A stretch of DNA of 64,000 nucleotides from Bradyrhizobium jicamae (GCF_001440395.1 NZ_LLXZ01000152.1:104581-168580); one strand, 5' to 3'. Positions 34,992 through 43,648 are shown, numbered from the stretch's first letter. Notes: a model not told the origin generated them from the letters alone. Numbers and translations: made by a program.

Positions 34992-35302
34992 CGGACAAAC
35001 TCGTTGAGCAGATCCGCGACGCGCTGCGTGTCGTGATCGATCCCGAGCTTGGCTACAACATCGTCGATCTCGGCTTCGTCTACGACATCTCGGTCCTCGA
35101 CGGCGCCGTTCGCATCATGATGACCGCGACTACGCCTGGATGTCCCGCGATCCATTTCCTAAGGGAAGGCGTAGCGAACGCTGCCGAACGGGTACCAGGC
35201 GTCCGCTCCATCGACATCGTGATGACGTTCGAGCCTCTGTGGACACCTTCCTGCATCGAGCCGGTGGTCCGGGCCTCGCTTGGTTTTGCCGCAGTTAATT
35301 GA
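34988..35302 (+). CDS. MIP18/SufT-like Fe-S assembly factor (DUF59)
   Basis: This 104-aa protein has the DUF59 signature: VIDPELGYNIVDLGFVYDIS near residues 17-36, TTPGCPAIHFL with its conserved Cys near 55, and the C-terminal WTPSCIEPVVRASLG. Relatives (SufT, PaaD) help to mature Fe-S proteins. It overlaps DUF2249 upstream (ATGA) and touches the CcoG-like gene downstream. That fits a role in loading or repairing Fe-S clusters damaged by NO, by inference from context. Confidence 0.82.
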   Translation: MTDKLVEQIRDALRVVIDPELGYNIVDLGFVYDISVLDGAVRIMMTATTPGCPAIHFLREGVANAAERVPGVRSIDIVMTFEPLWTPSCIEPVVRASLGFAAVN

Positions 35303-36741
35303 AGTCCGGAAAAATGGCGCTTACCATCGAGATCGACCACGCGAAGACGCGCAGGCTTGCTGCAGCAACGACGGGCCAACCGGTCGTGCCGCAGGCCGTC
35401 AAGGGACGGATTCGTCGCATCAAGTGGGTCGTCCTACTGCTGACGCTCTCGATCTACTACATCACGCCGTTTCTGCGGTGGGACCGTGGGCCGAACGCGC
35501 CGGATCAGGCGGTGCTGCTCGACTTCGCGCATGGACGACTCTACTTCTTCTTCGTCGAGATCTGGCCGCAGGACCTCTATCTGGTCACGGGGCTGCTCGT
35601 TCTTGCCTCGACCATCCTGATCCTTACCAACGCGCTGGCGGGGCGGCTGTGGTGCGGCCTCGCTTGTCCGCAAACGGTCTGGACCGACCTATTTCTGCTC
35701 GTCGAACGGCTGATCGAGGGCGACAGGCGCCAGCGCCTGAAGAACCTGGACGCGCCGCTTGGCGTCAAGCGCGTGATGCAGATCGTCGCGAAGCATTCGG
35801 CCTGGCTCCTGATCTCATTCGCGACCGGCGGCACGCTGATCTTCTACTTCACGGACGCGCCGGAACTCCTGCGAAGCTTTGCGCGCGGCGACGTCTCGGC
35901 TAATGCGCTTGGCTGGATCGCCGTCTTCGCCGGCACCACTTATGGTCTGGCGGGTTTCGCGCGCGAACAGGTCTGCACCTTCATGTGCCCATGGCCGCGC
36001 CTGCAAGGCGCGATCTGGGATCCGGAAGCTTTCACGGTCAACTACCGGGACTATCGCGGCGAGCAGCGGATGTCGGCCAAGAAGGCGGCCGAGCTCCGCT
36101 TGCAGGGCAAGCCGGCGGGAGACTGCGTCGACTGCAATCTGTGCGTCACGGTCTGCCCGATCGGTATCGACATCCGCGAAGGACCGAACTTCGCCTGTAT
36201 CAATTGCGGACTGTGCGTCGACGCCTGCGACAGCGTGATGTCGAAGCTTGGCCGCCCGCGCGGCCTGATCGACTACGAAAGCTGGGACAATATCGAGCGC
36301 GGCCGCCGCGCCGAGCCGCCGGTCAATCGGCTGGTGCGTCCGAAGACTGTCGGGCTGACGGTGGCGTGCCTGGTGTTGACGGCGGCGATCGTCTTTTCGT
36401 TCATGGCCAGGACCGACGCCGCGCTTTCGGTACAGCATGATCGCGATCCCCTGGCGGTCCGGCTTTCTGACGGATCAGTACGCAATGCCTACACGGTCAA
36501 GCTCCTGAACAAGTCGTCGGTCGCGCGCACCTATGCACTTTCGGTCAGCGGCGTGGACGCCAAGATCGCCATCGTCGGCAACGACGGCCTGGCTCCGATC
36601 GAGGTGCCGGCCGACGGCTCCGAAGCCGTCCGGGTCACGCTTACCGCCATGAGCCCGCGGGAAGCCGACGTGGTGTTCACCGCGCGCGACGAGACCGGCA
36701 CCACGATTCTCTCTGCAAAGGATCGATTCGTTGAACGCTGA
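35299..36741 (+). CDS. CcoG/FixG/RdxA-like membrane ferredoxin
   Basis: This 480-aa inner-membrane protein has about five membrane segments and a cytoplasmic 2[4Fe-4S] domain with two CxxCxxCxxxCP motifs (DCVDCNLCVTVCPIG and ACINCGLCVDACDS). It has the conserved CGLACPQTVWTDLF and CTFMCPWPRLQGAI stretches and an Ig-like C-terminal domain. CcoG reduces copper for assembly of cbb3 oxidase. Here it follows DUF59 and precedes a PCu(A)C-type copper gene, suggesting copper delivery to denitrification or oxidase centres. A TTG at 35299 overlaps the upstream stop; the ATG at 35314 is an equally possible start. Confidence 0.88.
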   Translation: MKSGKMALTIEIDHAKTRRLAAATTGQPVVPQAVKGRIRRIKWVVLLLTLSIYYITPFLRWDRGPNAPDQAVLLDFAHGRLYFFFVEIWPQDLYLVTGLLVLASTILILTNALAGRLWCGLACPQTVWTDLFLLVERLIEGDRRQRLKNLDAPLGVKRVMQIVAKHSAWLLISFATGGTLIFYFTDAPELLRSFARGDVSANALGWIAVFAGTTYGLAGFAREQVCTFMCPWPRLQGAIWDPEAFTVNYRDYRGEQRMSAKKAAELRLQGKPAGDCVDCNLCVTVCPIGIDIREGPNFACINCGLCVDACDSVMSKLGRPRGLIDYESWDNIERGRRAEPPVNRLVRPKTVGLTVACLVLTAAIVFSFMARTDAALSVQHDRDPLAVRLSDGSVRNAYTVKLLNKSSVARTYALSVSGVDAKIAIVGNDGLAPIEVPADGSEAVRVTLTAMSPREADVVFTARDETGTTILSAKDRFVER

Positions 36742-36796
36742 AGTGCGGTCGGTGTGTGTAGGCAGACAAAAGTCGCCGCGATTGTCGCCATACAGC

Positions 36797-36810
36797 TTGC
36801 GCCCGATCAA
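36797..36810. promoter_or_regulatory. FixK/NnrR-type box upstream of the PCu(A)C gene
   Basis: TTGCGCCCGATCAA fits TTG-N8-CAA. It lies about 70 bases before the start of the copper-chaperone gene, in the only substantial gap of this + strand run. Confidence 0.65.
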
Positions 36811-36872
36811 AGTGAGGGAAACCGGGATTTGCCATATTTGCGCAGTAACCCGGCCTGATCGGAGATTCCACC

Positions 36873-37717
36873 ATGCTTTACCGCCTCAGCAAAATCGCGC
36901 TGATCGCCGCCGCTCTGACGACGTTCGTCGGCTCCTCGCCGGCTGCCGCCCACGACATCGCCGTGAAGCAGGCCTGGAGCCGCGCAACGCCGAAAGGGGC
37001 GAAAGTCGCGGGCGGATACCTCTCGATCGAGAACCGCGGAATCCAGCCTGACCGGCTGCTTTCGGCGTCGAGCAACGCAGCCGCCAAGGTCGAGATCCAT
37101 CAGATGGGCCTGCAGGACGGCATCATGACGATGCGGGCTCTCGACGACGGCCTGGTGATCCCTCCTGACGCCACAATGACGCTCGTGCCGGGAGGGGACC
37201 ACATTATGTTTGTCGGGCTGATCGCGCCGTTGGAGGAAGGGCAACGCGTCCCCGTTCGCTCAATTTCGAGCGCGCCGGCCAGATCGATGCGAGCTTCGAG
37301 GTCGGCAGCGTCGGTGCCAAGGGGCCCCGATTGCAGGTCGCCTCGACGGAGCCGGGACCGCCAGCAGCGTCTCGCGCGCCGGCCGCGGCAACCGACGAAG
37401 CCTTCTTCACCCATATCTGCGGAACGCGCGTGATGGCCAACATCACGGTCTCACCTGGCCGCAGCGGGCCGATCGAGGTCCTGGTGCAGCTCGAAGATAG
37501 CGATGAGAAGCCGCTTGCGGTCGATGCGCTTGCCGTGACCCTGTCCAATCCGGACAAGGATATCGCCTCCGTCACCGCGGCGGCCGAGCGCGTGGCAGCG
37601 GATAGCTGGCGCGTCCGCTTGACGGCCGCGGCGAGCGGGAAGTGGTCGCTGTCGCTCGGCATCGACCTTGCGAAGGACGACCGGGTCGATATAGCCGCCC
37701 CGATACTCATCGAGTGA
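36873..37717 (+). pseudogene. PCu(A)C copper chaperone with C-terminal YtkA-like domain, frameshifted
   Basis: The first frame (36873 to about 37258) has a signal peptide and a PCu(A)C (DUF461) domain: VKQAWSRATPKGAKVAGGYL, the HxnM-type metal motif at EIHQMGLQDGIMTMR, and DHIMFVGLIAPLEEGQRVPV. It then runs into arginine/serine-rich nonsense to a stop at 37433. From 37259 the -1 frame continues the expected PCu(A)C ending (LNFERAGQIDASFEVG) and leads into a C-terminal domain (TVSPGRSGPIEVLVQLEDSD, ending APILIE) to 37717. A single missing base near 37256-37259 explains this. It could be a true disruption or a sequence error. The intact protein would be about 280 aa and periplasmic. Confidence 0.78.
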
Positions 37718-37724
37718 CACGACG

Positions 37725-37880
37725 CTACTGCGTCGTGAACAGCACCAGGGCGATTGCGACCGACAGCCCGACGGCAGATGCGGTCGCCGTCGTGGACAGG
37801 ACGCCCATCGCCCTGAGCGCGCCGGCAAAGGCGATGATGATGGGTGCGGCGGTCAGCAGGCTCAATTGTGCGTCGCTCAT
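37725..37880 (-). CDS. Small single- or double-pass membrane protein
   Basis: A 51-codon frame starts MSDAQLSLLTAAPIIIAFAG and has two hydrophobic stretches (about residues 7-24 and 34-50). A GGACGGAG-type ribosome site precedes the ATG at 37880. It converges with the copper-chaperone gene, 7 bases between stops. Its role is unknown; small membrane proteins are often oxidase assembly partners. The FixK-type box at 37943-37956 lies about 70 bases before its start as well as before norE. Confidence 0.55.
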   Translation of the reverse strand: MSDAQLSLLTAAPIIIAFAGALRAMGVLSTTATASAVGLSVAIALVLFTTQ

Positions 37881-37942
37881 GGCGCTCCGTCCTCATTGTT
37901 CCAAGGTTCGCCGTATCTAGCGGCCATGATGGGCCGTTGACG

Positions 37943-37956
37943 TTGCGCTCCCGCAA
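37943..37956. promoter_or_regulatory. FixK-type box upstream of norE
   Basis: TTGCGCTCCCGCAA matches TTGC-N6-GCAA. It is centred about 100 bases before norE and about 70 bases before the divergent small membrane gene. Confidence 0.7.
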
Positions 37957-38050
37957 GGAGCGTTTGCGAGAGCCGCGTCCAGTCTCCGTATTTGCTCGGC
38001 GACAAAGAGCACGTGCTGCCTGATGTGATAGGCGTCGATCGGGAGATCGA

Positions 38051-38626
38051 ATGTCTATTGCGGATTGCGAACAGGAAGAGGCGGGGTGGGGTGTCTTTGA
38101 AGGACTCCCCGGTGACCCGATGATGTGGGTTCTCGTCTTCAGCGAACTCGTGGCCTTCGGTCTCTTCCTCGGCGCGTTCATCGTCGCCCACGCGGTCAAG
38201 CCTGCCATATTCGCCTCGGGCCAGACCTCACTCGATGCGACGCTTGCCGGATACAACACGATTGTCCTGGTGACGAGCGGGTGGGCGGCGGCAAAGGGAG
38301 TGGCATCGGCGCGCGCGAATGCGCGCCGTCATGCGCGACTTTGGCTCCTTCTCGCGATGGTGCTTGGCGGCTCTTTCGTGACGATCAAGTTTTTCGAATA
38401 TGCGCACGAGATCGGCAGCGGTATCGGTCTCGAGACAAGCATGTTCTTCACATTGTACTTCCTCCTGACCGGCTTTCACCTGCTGCACGTCTGCCTCGGA
38501 ATCATCATCCTTGCGGTTGTGTGCAGCCAAGCCGATCCGGTCCATGTGGAGACGGGAACGATTTTCTGGCACATGGTCGATCTGGTCTGGATCGTGATGT
38601 TTCCGATCGTCTACCTGGTGCGCTGA
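38051..38626 (+). CDS. norE: NorE, cytochrome oxidase subunit III-like protein of NO reduction
   Basis: This 191-aa membrane protein of the heme-copper oxidase subunit III family has about five segments: DPMMWVLVFSELVAFGLFLG, TIKFFEYAHEIGSGI, TGFHLLHVCLGIIIL and FWHMVDLVWIVMFPIVYLV. It lacks the full length of subunit III. NorE is encoded with norF beside norCBQD in many denitrifiers and supports NO reductase activity. It is separated by 3 bases from the norF-like gene. Confidence 0.88.
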   Translation: MSIADCEQEEAGWGVFEGLPGDPMMWVLVFSELVAFGLFLGAFIVAHAVKPAIFASGQTSLDATLAGYNTIVLVTSGWAAAKGVASARANARRHARLWLLLAMVLGGSFVTIKFFEYAHEIGSGIGLETSMFFTLYFLLTGFHLLHVCLGIIILAVVCSQADPVHVETGTIFWHMVDLVWIVMFPIVYLVR

Positions 38627-38629
38627 AGC

Positions 38630-38902
38630 ATGCGGTATCAGCCCGACCGCCTGGACCTCACGTTGCTTGCGCTGATCGCGCTCGCCTTCGCGACCATGGC
38701 ACTCACAGGCGCTGCCCACGGCCTGCCGCTCGCCAATGGAACCGTTCTCGCCATTGCGGCAATCAAGGGCCGGAGAATCCTGCTCGATTATCTCGATTTA
38801 CGGACCGCACCGCCGATCTGGCGCGGGCTAATAACCGCGTGGCTGATGCTCATCGTCGGCTTCGCCTGGTCGGTCTCCGCCGTCTCCGTCCTGTTGTCCT
38901 GA
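38630..38902 (+). CDS. norF: NorF-like small membrane protein
   Basis: This 90-aa protein has three hydrophobic segments of the prokaryotic cytochrome oxidase subunit IV/NorF type (LTLLALIALAFATMALTGAA, GRRILLDYLDLRTAPPIWRG and LMLIVGFAWSV). It lies directly after norE, which supports the assignment. NorF is an accessory of NO reductase. Confidence 0.78.
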   Translation: MRYQPDRLDLTLLALIALAFATMALTGAAHGLPLANGTVLAIAAIKGRRILLDYLDLRTAPPIWRGLITAWLMLIVGFAWSVSAVSVLLS

Positions 38903-38941
38903 TTGAGAAATCCCGCGAACGGCTTGGGATCGTCGGGATCC

Positions 38942-38955
38942 TTGCGCCGGCACAA
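38942..38955. promoter_or_regulatory. FixK/NnrR-type box upstream of norC
   Basis: TTGCGCCGGCACAA fits TTG-N8-CAA and is centred about 81 bases before the norC start codon. Confidence 0.7.
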
Positions 38956-39029
38956 AGAGCGCCGGACGCGGGTGAATAGATTGACGCGACCGCTCAACTA
39001 TTCAGCACACCAACCGGAAAGGACCCGTA

Positions 39030-39482
39030 ATGGCTGAACGCCTTACCAAGTCGGCGGCCCGCAACGTCTTCTACGGCGGATCGGCCTTTTTCTTCGCGAT
39101 CTTCCTCGGGCTGACGGCGCACAGCCACTATTACATGGTCACCACGTCGACGGACGAGAAGACGCTGACCGACTCCGTGGCGCGCGGCAAGCACGTCTGG
39201 GAGAAACACTCCTGCATCAACTGCCATACCCTGCTGGGCGAGGGCGCGTATTTCGCGCCTGAGATCGGCAACGTCTGGGATCGCTGGGGCGGCAATGAAG
39301 ATCCCGCCACCGCCAAGGAAATCCTGAAGTCGTGGATGCAGGCGCAGCCATCGGGCGCGCCCGGCCGCCGGCAGATGCCGCAGTTCAACCTCACCGATCA
39401 GGAACTCAACGATCTCGCCGATTTCCTGCAATGGACCAACAAGATCAAGACGCAGAACTGGCCGCCGAACAAGGCCGGCTGA
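39030..39482 (+). CDS. norC: Nitric oxide reductase cytochrome c subunit
   Basis: This 150-aa membrane-anchored c-type cytochrome has an N-terminal anchor (residues ~12-35) and a single heme site CINCH at residues 62-66. LLGEGAYFAPEIGNVWDRWG follows, and RRQMPQFNLTDQELNDLADF holds the distal Met. It passes electrons to NorB. The gene is preceded by a ribosome site GGAAAGG and its own FixK-type box, and is followed 34 bases later by norB. Confidence 0.95.
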   Translation: MAERLTKSAARNVFYGGSAFFFAIFLGLTAHSHYYMVTTSTDEKTLTDSVARGKHVWEKHSCINCHTLLGEGAYFAPEIGNVWDRWGGNEDPATAKEILKSWMQAQPSGAPGRRQMPQFNLTDQELNDLADFLQWTNKIKTQNWPPNKAG

Positions 39483-39516
39483 GTATCCCACCCGACAGCC
39501 CGTAGGAAACCTCACG

Positions 39517-40863
39517 ATGAGATACGAAACCCAGAAAGTCGCGATGCTGTATTTCTACGGCGCGCTGACGCTTTTCCTTGCTCAGGTGCTGTTCGGCGTT
39601 TTGGCCGGCACCATCTACGTCCTTCCGAACACCCTGTCCGTTCTCCTGCCGTTCAACATCGTCAGGATGATACATACCAACGCGTTGATCGTGTGGTCGC
39701 TCATCGGTTTCATGGGAGCGACCTACTATCTTCTGCCGGAGGAGACCGAGACCGAACTGTATAGCCCGTTGCTGGCGAAGATCCAGTTCTGGATGTTCTT
39801 CGGCGCTGCCGGCGCCGCCGTGGTCGGCTATCTCTTCCATTACCACGAGGGCCGCGAATTCCTCGAACAGCCGTTCGTGATCAAGATCGGGATCGTCGTC
39901 GTCTGCCTCATGTTCCTCTTCAACGTGACGATGACGGCCTTGAAGGGAAGAAAGACGACAGTCACCAACATCCTGTTGTTCGGCCTCTGGGGCGTCGCGA
40001 TCTTCTTCCTGTTTGCGTTCTATACTCCGAAGAATCTTGCGGTCGACAAGATGTACTGGTGGTACATCGTGCATCTCTGGGTCGAAGGCGTCTGGGAGCT
40101 CATCATGGCTTCCGTGCTGGCCTTCCTGATGATCAAGCTCAACGGAATCGATCGCGAAGTGGTCGAGAAGTGGCTCTATGTCATCATTGGCCTTGCGCTG
40201 TTCTCCGGCATCCTGGGCACCGGTCATCACTTCTACTGGATCGGCGCGCCCGGCTACTGGCAGTGGATCGGTTCGCTGTTCTCCACGCTTGAGGTCGCGC
40301 CGTTCTTCACCATGGTCATCTTCACCGTGCAGATGACCTGGAAGGCAGGCCGCAAACATCCGAACCGGGCCGCGCTGCTCTGGTCGGTTGGCTGCTCCGT
40401 GATGGCATTCCTCGGCGCCGGCGTGTGGGGCTTCCTGCACACTTTGTCCTCGGTAAACTACTACACGCACGGCACGCAGGTGACGGCGGCGCACGGACAC
40501 CTTGCGTTCTTCGGTGCCTACGTGATGCTGAACCTTGCCGTCATGGCCTACGCGATCCCGCAACTGCGCCAGAGAGCGCCGTACAATCAGTGGCTCAGCA
40601 TGGCGAGCTTCTGGATCATGTGCACCGCCATGATGACGATGACCTTCGCGCTGACCTTCGCCGGCGTGATCCAGGTTCATCTGCAACGCGTGCTGGGTCA
40701 GGGCTTCATGGAGGTGCAGGACCAGCTTGCGGTGTTCTACTGGGTCCGGCTCGGCTCCGGCGTGTTCGTTCTGATCTCGGCCCTGATGTTCGTGTGGGCG
40801 GTTCTGGTGCCGGGCCGCCAACGTCCGGCGGTCGCGCCCGGTGCACTCCAACCCGCCGAATAG
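39517..40863 (+). CDS. norB: Nitric oxide reductase catalytic subunit
   Basis: This 448-aa 12-helix enzyme reduces two NO to N2O. The heme and FeB ligands are visible: His53 (MIHTN), His186 and a nearby Glu (VHLWVEGVWEL), His237-His238 (TGHHFYWIG) and His326/His328 (AAHGHLAFFGAY). The length and the short N-terminus match cytochrome c-dependent NorB rather than quinol-dependent qNor. A long antisense frame overlaps it but is a shadow. It forms an operon with norC and probably with norQ and norD. Confidence 0.97.
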   Translation: MRYETQKVAMLYFYGALTLFLAQVLFGVLAGTIYVLPNTLSVLLPFNIVRMIHTNALIVWSLIGFMGATYYLLPEETETELYSPLLAKIQFWMFFGAAGAAVVGYLFHYHEGREFLEQPFVIKIGIVVVCLMFLFNVTMTALKGRKTTVTNILLFGLWGVAIFFLFAFYTPKNLAVDKMYWWYIVHLWVEGVWELIMASVLAFLMIKLNGIDREVVEKWLYVIIGLALFSGILGTGHHFYWIGAPGYWQWIGSLFSTLEVAPFFTMVIFTVQMTWKAGRKHPNRAALLWSVGCSVMAFLGAGVWGFLHTLSSVNYYTHGTQVTAAHGHLAFFGAYVMLNLAVMAYAIPQLRQRAPYNQWLSMASFWIMCTAMMTMTFALTFAGVIQVHLQRVLGQGFMEVQDQLAVFYWVRLGSGVFVLISALMFVWAVLVPGRQRPAVAPGALQPAE

Positions 40864-40869
40864 GCTTCA

Positions 40870-40899
40870 GGCGGCCGGTCATAAACGTGGCCGGCCGCC
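40870..40899 (+). promoter_or_regulatory. Intercistronic hairpin between norB and norQ
   Basis: A 9-bp stem (GGCGGCCGG / CCGGCCGCC) with a 12-base loop sits directly after the norB stop, followed by a short CTTT. It could partly terminate transcription or stabilise norCB mRNA, lowering norQD relative to the structural subunits. Confidence 0.55.
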
Positions 40900-40921
40900 G
40901 CTTTAATGCTGGAGATTTGAT

Positions 40922-41731
40922 ATGAAGGCCGTACTTCACGCCGTCGGAGCGCCACTCAAGATTCCGGCCTACGTCCCAAGCGGCAACGAGTGCACCCTAT
41001 TCGAGCACGCCTGGCGGCGGCGTCTACCGGTTCTGCTGAAAGGACCGACCGGCTGCGGCAAGACCCGCTTCGTCGCCCACATGGCGGCTCGGCTCTCCTT
41101 GCCGCTGCACACTGTCGCCTGTCACGACGATCTCACGGCGGCCGATCTTACCGGACGCTATCTGCTCAAGGGCGGAGATACGGTGTGGACCGACGGTCCG
41201 CTGACCCGCGCCGTGCGGGAAGGCGGCATCTGCTATCTCGATGAGGTCGTGGAAGCGCGCAAGGACGTTACCGTGGTGCTGCACCCGTTGACGGATGATC
41301 GCCGCATCCTGCCGCTCGAGCGCACGCGTGAGGAACTGGTCGCGCCGCCGGGCTTCATGCTGGTCGTGTCCTACAACCCCGGCTATCAAAGTCTGCTGAA
41401 GGCTTTGAAACCGTCCACGCGGCAGCGCTTCGTTGCGATCGAATTCGACTTTCTTCCGGCTGAGCAGGAGATCGAGGTGGTCGCTGCCGAGAGCGGACTT
41501 GCGCCGGAGCGCGTGCGTCCGCTGGTGGCGCTCGCAGGCCGGCTGCGAGCGCTCAAGGGACAGGATCTCGAAGAGGGCGTATCGACGCGCCTGATCGTCT
41601 ACTGCGCGGCGTTGATTGCAGCCGGAGTTCCGATCGTGGATGCCGTGCTTGCCGGCATGATCGAGCCGCTCACGGATGATGCAGATGTCAAGGCCGCGCT
41701 CCTCGACGTGGCCCGAGCCGTGATCGGATGA
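40922..41731 (+). CDS. norQ: NorQ, MoxR-type AAA+ ATPase for NO reductase assembly
   Basis: This 269-aa AAA+ protein has Walker A GPTGCGKT at residues 41-48, a Walker B region at GGICYLDEVVEARKD and PGFMLVVSYNPGYQS as sensor 1. With NorD it inserts the non-heme iron of NorB. It lies 58 bases after norB across a hairpin, and 3 bases before norD. The length is normal. Confidence 0.93.
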   Translation: MKAVLHAVGAPLKIPAYVPSGNECTLFEHAWRRRLPVLLKGPTGCGKTRFVAHMAARLSLPLHTVACHDDLTAADLTGRYLLKGGDTVWTDGPLTRAVREGGICYLDEVVEARKDVTVVLHPLTDDRRILPLERTREELVAPPGFMLVVSYNPGYQSLLKALKPSTRQRFVAIEFDFLPAEQEIEVVAAESGLAPERVRPLVALAGRLRALKGQDLEEGVSTRLIVYCAALIAAGVPIVDAVLAGMIEPLTDDADVKAALLDVARAVIG

Positions 41732-41734
41732 GCC

Positions 41735-43648
41735 ATGCTCGACTTCCTCGAACTGGAGGAGACGGTTGGCCGCGCCTGGCATCGGCTGGTGGGGACCACG
41801 GCGAGCTATCCCGTTCATGACGGGAAAGCCGCGACGCTTGCGGAAGTGCAGGGACAGATTGCGGTCATGTTCCGCGCGCTGGGTGGAGAGGCGGGCGTGC
41901 AGATCGCTGGCGCCAAGTCACGAAAATCTGGCCATCGGCTCAACTGGCGACAGCGCATCGGCCTTGGCGACGAGAGCCTTGACCATCCCGGCCGCGATCG
42001 CGCAACCGTCTTTCTGCCTGAGAGCATCGCCCTGTTTCCGGACCGTAAGCTCAACGCCTTGCTCTACCGCTGGCTGGCGGCGTGGTTTGCCACAGCGCCG
42101 GTGATGACGATCGACGAGACCGATCCGCTGCGGCGCGATCTCGTGACCTTGCGGCGTGCCCGCGAGACGGTCGAAAAAATAAAGCTGCTGTTTCCTGGCC
42201 TCGTCCTTTCATACGAGCGTCTGTCGGCGGCAACCGCGCAAGCGCGCCCGCGCAGATCGCTGCCGCTGGTAGAGCAGGCAGTAGAGCGCGTCGTGCTGGC
42301 GCTGCTTGACGCCGATGCGCCTCCTCAAGGCCAGCCGTGGCCAGTCGTGATCGGCACCAGCGATCTGCCGGCAAAAGCGCCGCCCGGATACCGACCAATG
42401 CTGCCTTGTCCGTTGTGGGGCGATTGCTGGATACGCGCGACCGTTCCTGCAGAGGTCGAGGATGACGATGCGCCTGTGCCAGGCGATGGGACGGACTTGC
42501 CCGATACGCGCAAGCGCAGGGCTGTCCGCGAGGCCGACGACGGCGGAAAGCGCGATCCGTTCATCCTGAACCGCTTCGAGAAGATACTCGCGATGGCGGA
42601 AATGGTGAATGTCGATCGCCCTTCGGACGATGGTGAGGACGAGGATGCGCGCAAGGCGGCCGATGATCTCGACGAGCTTGCGATCGGCCGCCGCAGCGGC
42701 AAGCCTGCCACAAGGCTGAAATTCGACCTGGATCTGCCGCCGCAAACCATCGACGTCACGCGCCTCGACAGCGGTCGTCTTTATCCGGAATGGGACTATC
42801 GCACCGGCACTTATCTGCCGGACCATTGCCGGGTTTTGACGGGGCAGGCGGCGGAGATCGGCGAGAGCTGGACCCCGGATGCGAACATTTTGAGGCACGT
42901 CCGTCATGTACGGCGGCGCTTCGAGGCGCTGCGGCCGCAGCACGACGTGATGCGTGGCCAGGCAGACGGGTTCGACCTGGACATCGATGCGCTCGTCCGC
43001 GCCCGATGCGATCTGCGGGCGGGCAGCGGATCGATCGATCGGGTCCATCTGGCGATGCGTCCGCAGCGGCACGACCTCGCGGCAACGCTATTGGTCGATG
43101 TCTCGCTTTCCACGGATACGTGGGTCGATGGTCACCGCGTTCTCGACGTGGAGAAGGAAGCGCTGCTCGTCCTGGCGCATGGGCTTTCCGCCTGCGGGGA
43201 CCATCACAGCATCCTGACCTTCACATCGCGGCGGCGATCCTGGGTACGCATCGAGGGGGTTAAGTCGTTCGAGGAGCCGATGGGAGCTGCCGTTGAGCGA
43301 CGGATCGGTGCGCTCAAGCCGGGCTACTACACGCGTATCGGCCCGGCCATCCGCCATGCCGCCGCCGAGCTTGCCGGCCAACCGCAGCGCAAGAAGCTGC
43401 TGCTGGTGCTGACGGACGGCAAGCCGAACGACGTCGATCACTATGAAGGCCGCTTTGCGGTCGAAGATACTCGCAAGGCGGTGCGTGAGGCCCGGCGGCT
43501 AGGCGTTGCGGTGTTCGGCGTCACGGTCGACGCCGGCGCCCAATCCTACTTTCCCGCCCTGTTCGGGCGCGGCGGCTACGCCATCGTCGGCAACATCAGC
43601 CGCTTGCCGGCGGCGCTTCCGGCCATCTACCGGCAACTAGCCCGCTGA
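41735..43648 (+). CDS. norD: NorD, von Willebrand factor A protein for NO reductase assembly
   Basis: This 637-aa protein has a helical N-terminal region and an acidic linker (about 245-325, EVEDDDAPVPGDGTDLPDT). A C-terminal vWA domain carries the metal site DVSLS with Asp455, followed by LVLTDGKPNDVDHYEGR. NorD works with the AAA+ protein NorQ in maturing NorB. It is the last gene of the nor operon; the next ~300 bases contain only a gene remnant and a leader hairpin. Confidence 0.93.
   Translation: MLDFLELEETVGRAWHRLVGTTASYPVHDGKAATLAEVQGQIAVMFRALGGEAGVQIAGAKSRKSGHRLNWRQRIGLGDESLDHPGRDRATVFLPESIALFPDRKLNALLYRWLAAWFATAPVMTIDETDPLRRDLVTLRRARETVEKIKLLFPGLVLSYERLSAATAQARPRRSLPLVEQAVERVVLALLDADAPPQGQPWPVVIGTSDLPAKAPPGYRPMLPCPLWGDCWIRATVPAEVEDDDAPVPGDGTDLPDTRKRRAVREADDGGKRDPFILNRFEKILAMAEMVNVDRPSDDGEDEDARKAADDLDELAIGRRSGKPATRLKFDLDLPPQTIDVTRLDSGRLYPEWDYRTGTYLPDHCRVLTGQAAEIGESWTPDANILRHVRHVRRRFEALRPQHDVMRGQADGFDLDIDALVRARCDLRAGSGSIDRVHLAMRPQRHDLAATLLVDVSLSTDTWVDGHRVLDVEKEALLVLAHGLSACGDHHSILTFTSRRRSWVRIEGVKSFEEPMGAAVERRIGALKPGYYTRIGPAIRHAAAELAGQPQRKKLLLVLTDGKPNDVDHYEGRFAVEDTRKAVREARRLGVAVFGVTVDAGAQSYFPALFGRGGYAIVGNISRLPAALPAIYRQLAR

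Noticed and set aside
38981..38997. TTGACGCGACCGCTCAA near norC, resembling a FixK box
   Set aside because: The half-sites are separated by 11 bases, not 8; the correctly spaced box is at 38942-38955.
39445..40851. 468-codon frame antisense to norB
   Set aside because: It overlaps an unmistakable norB with all metal ligands; its translation is a His/Glu/Arg-rich shadow.
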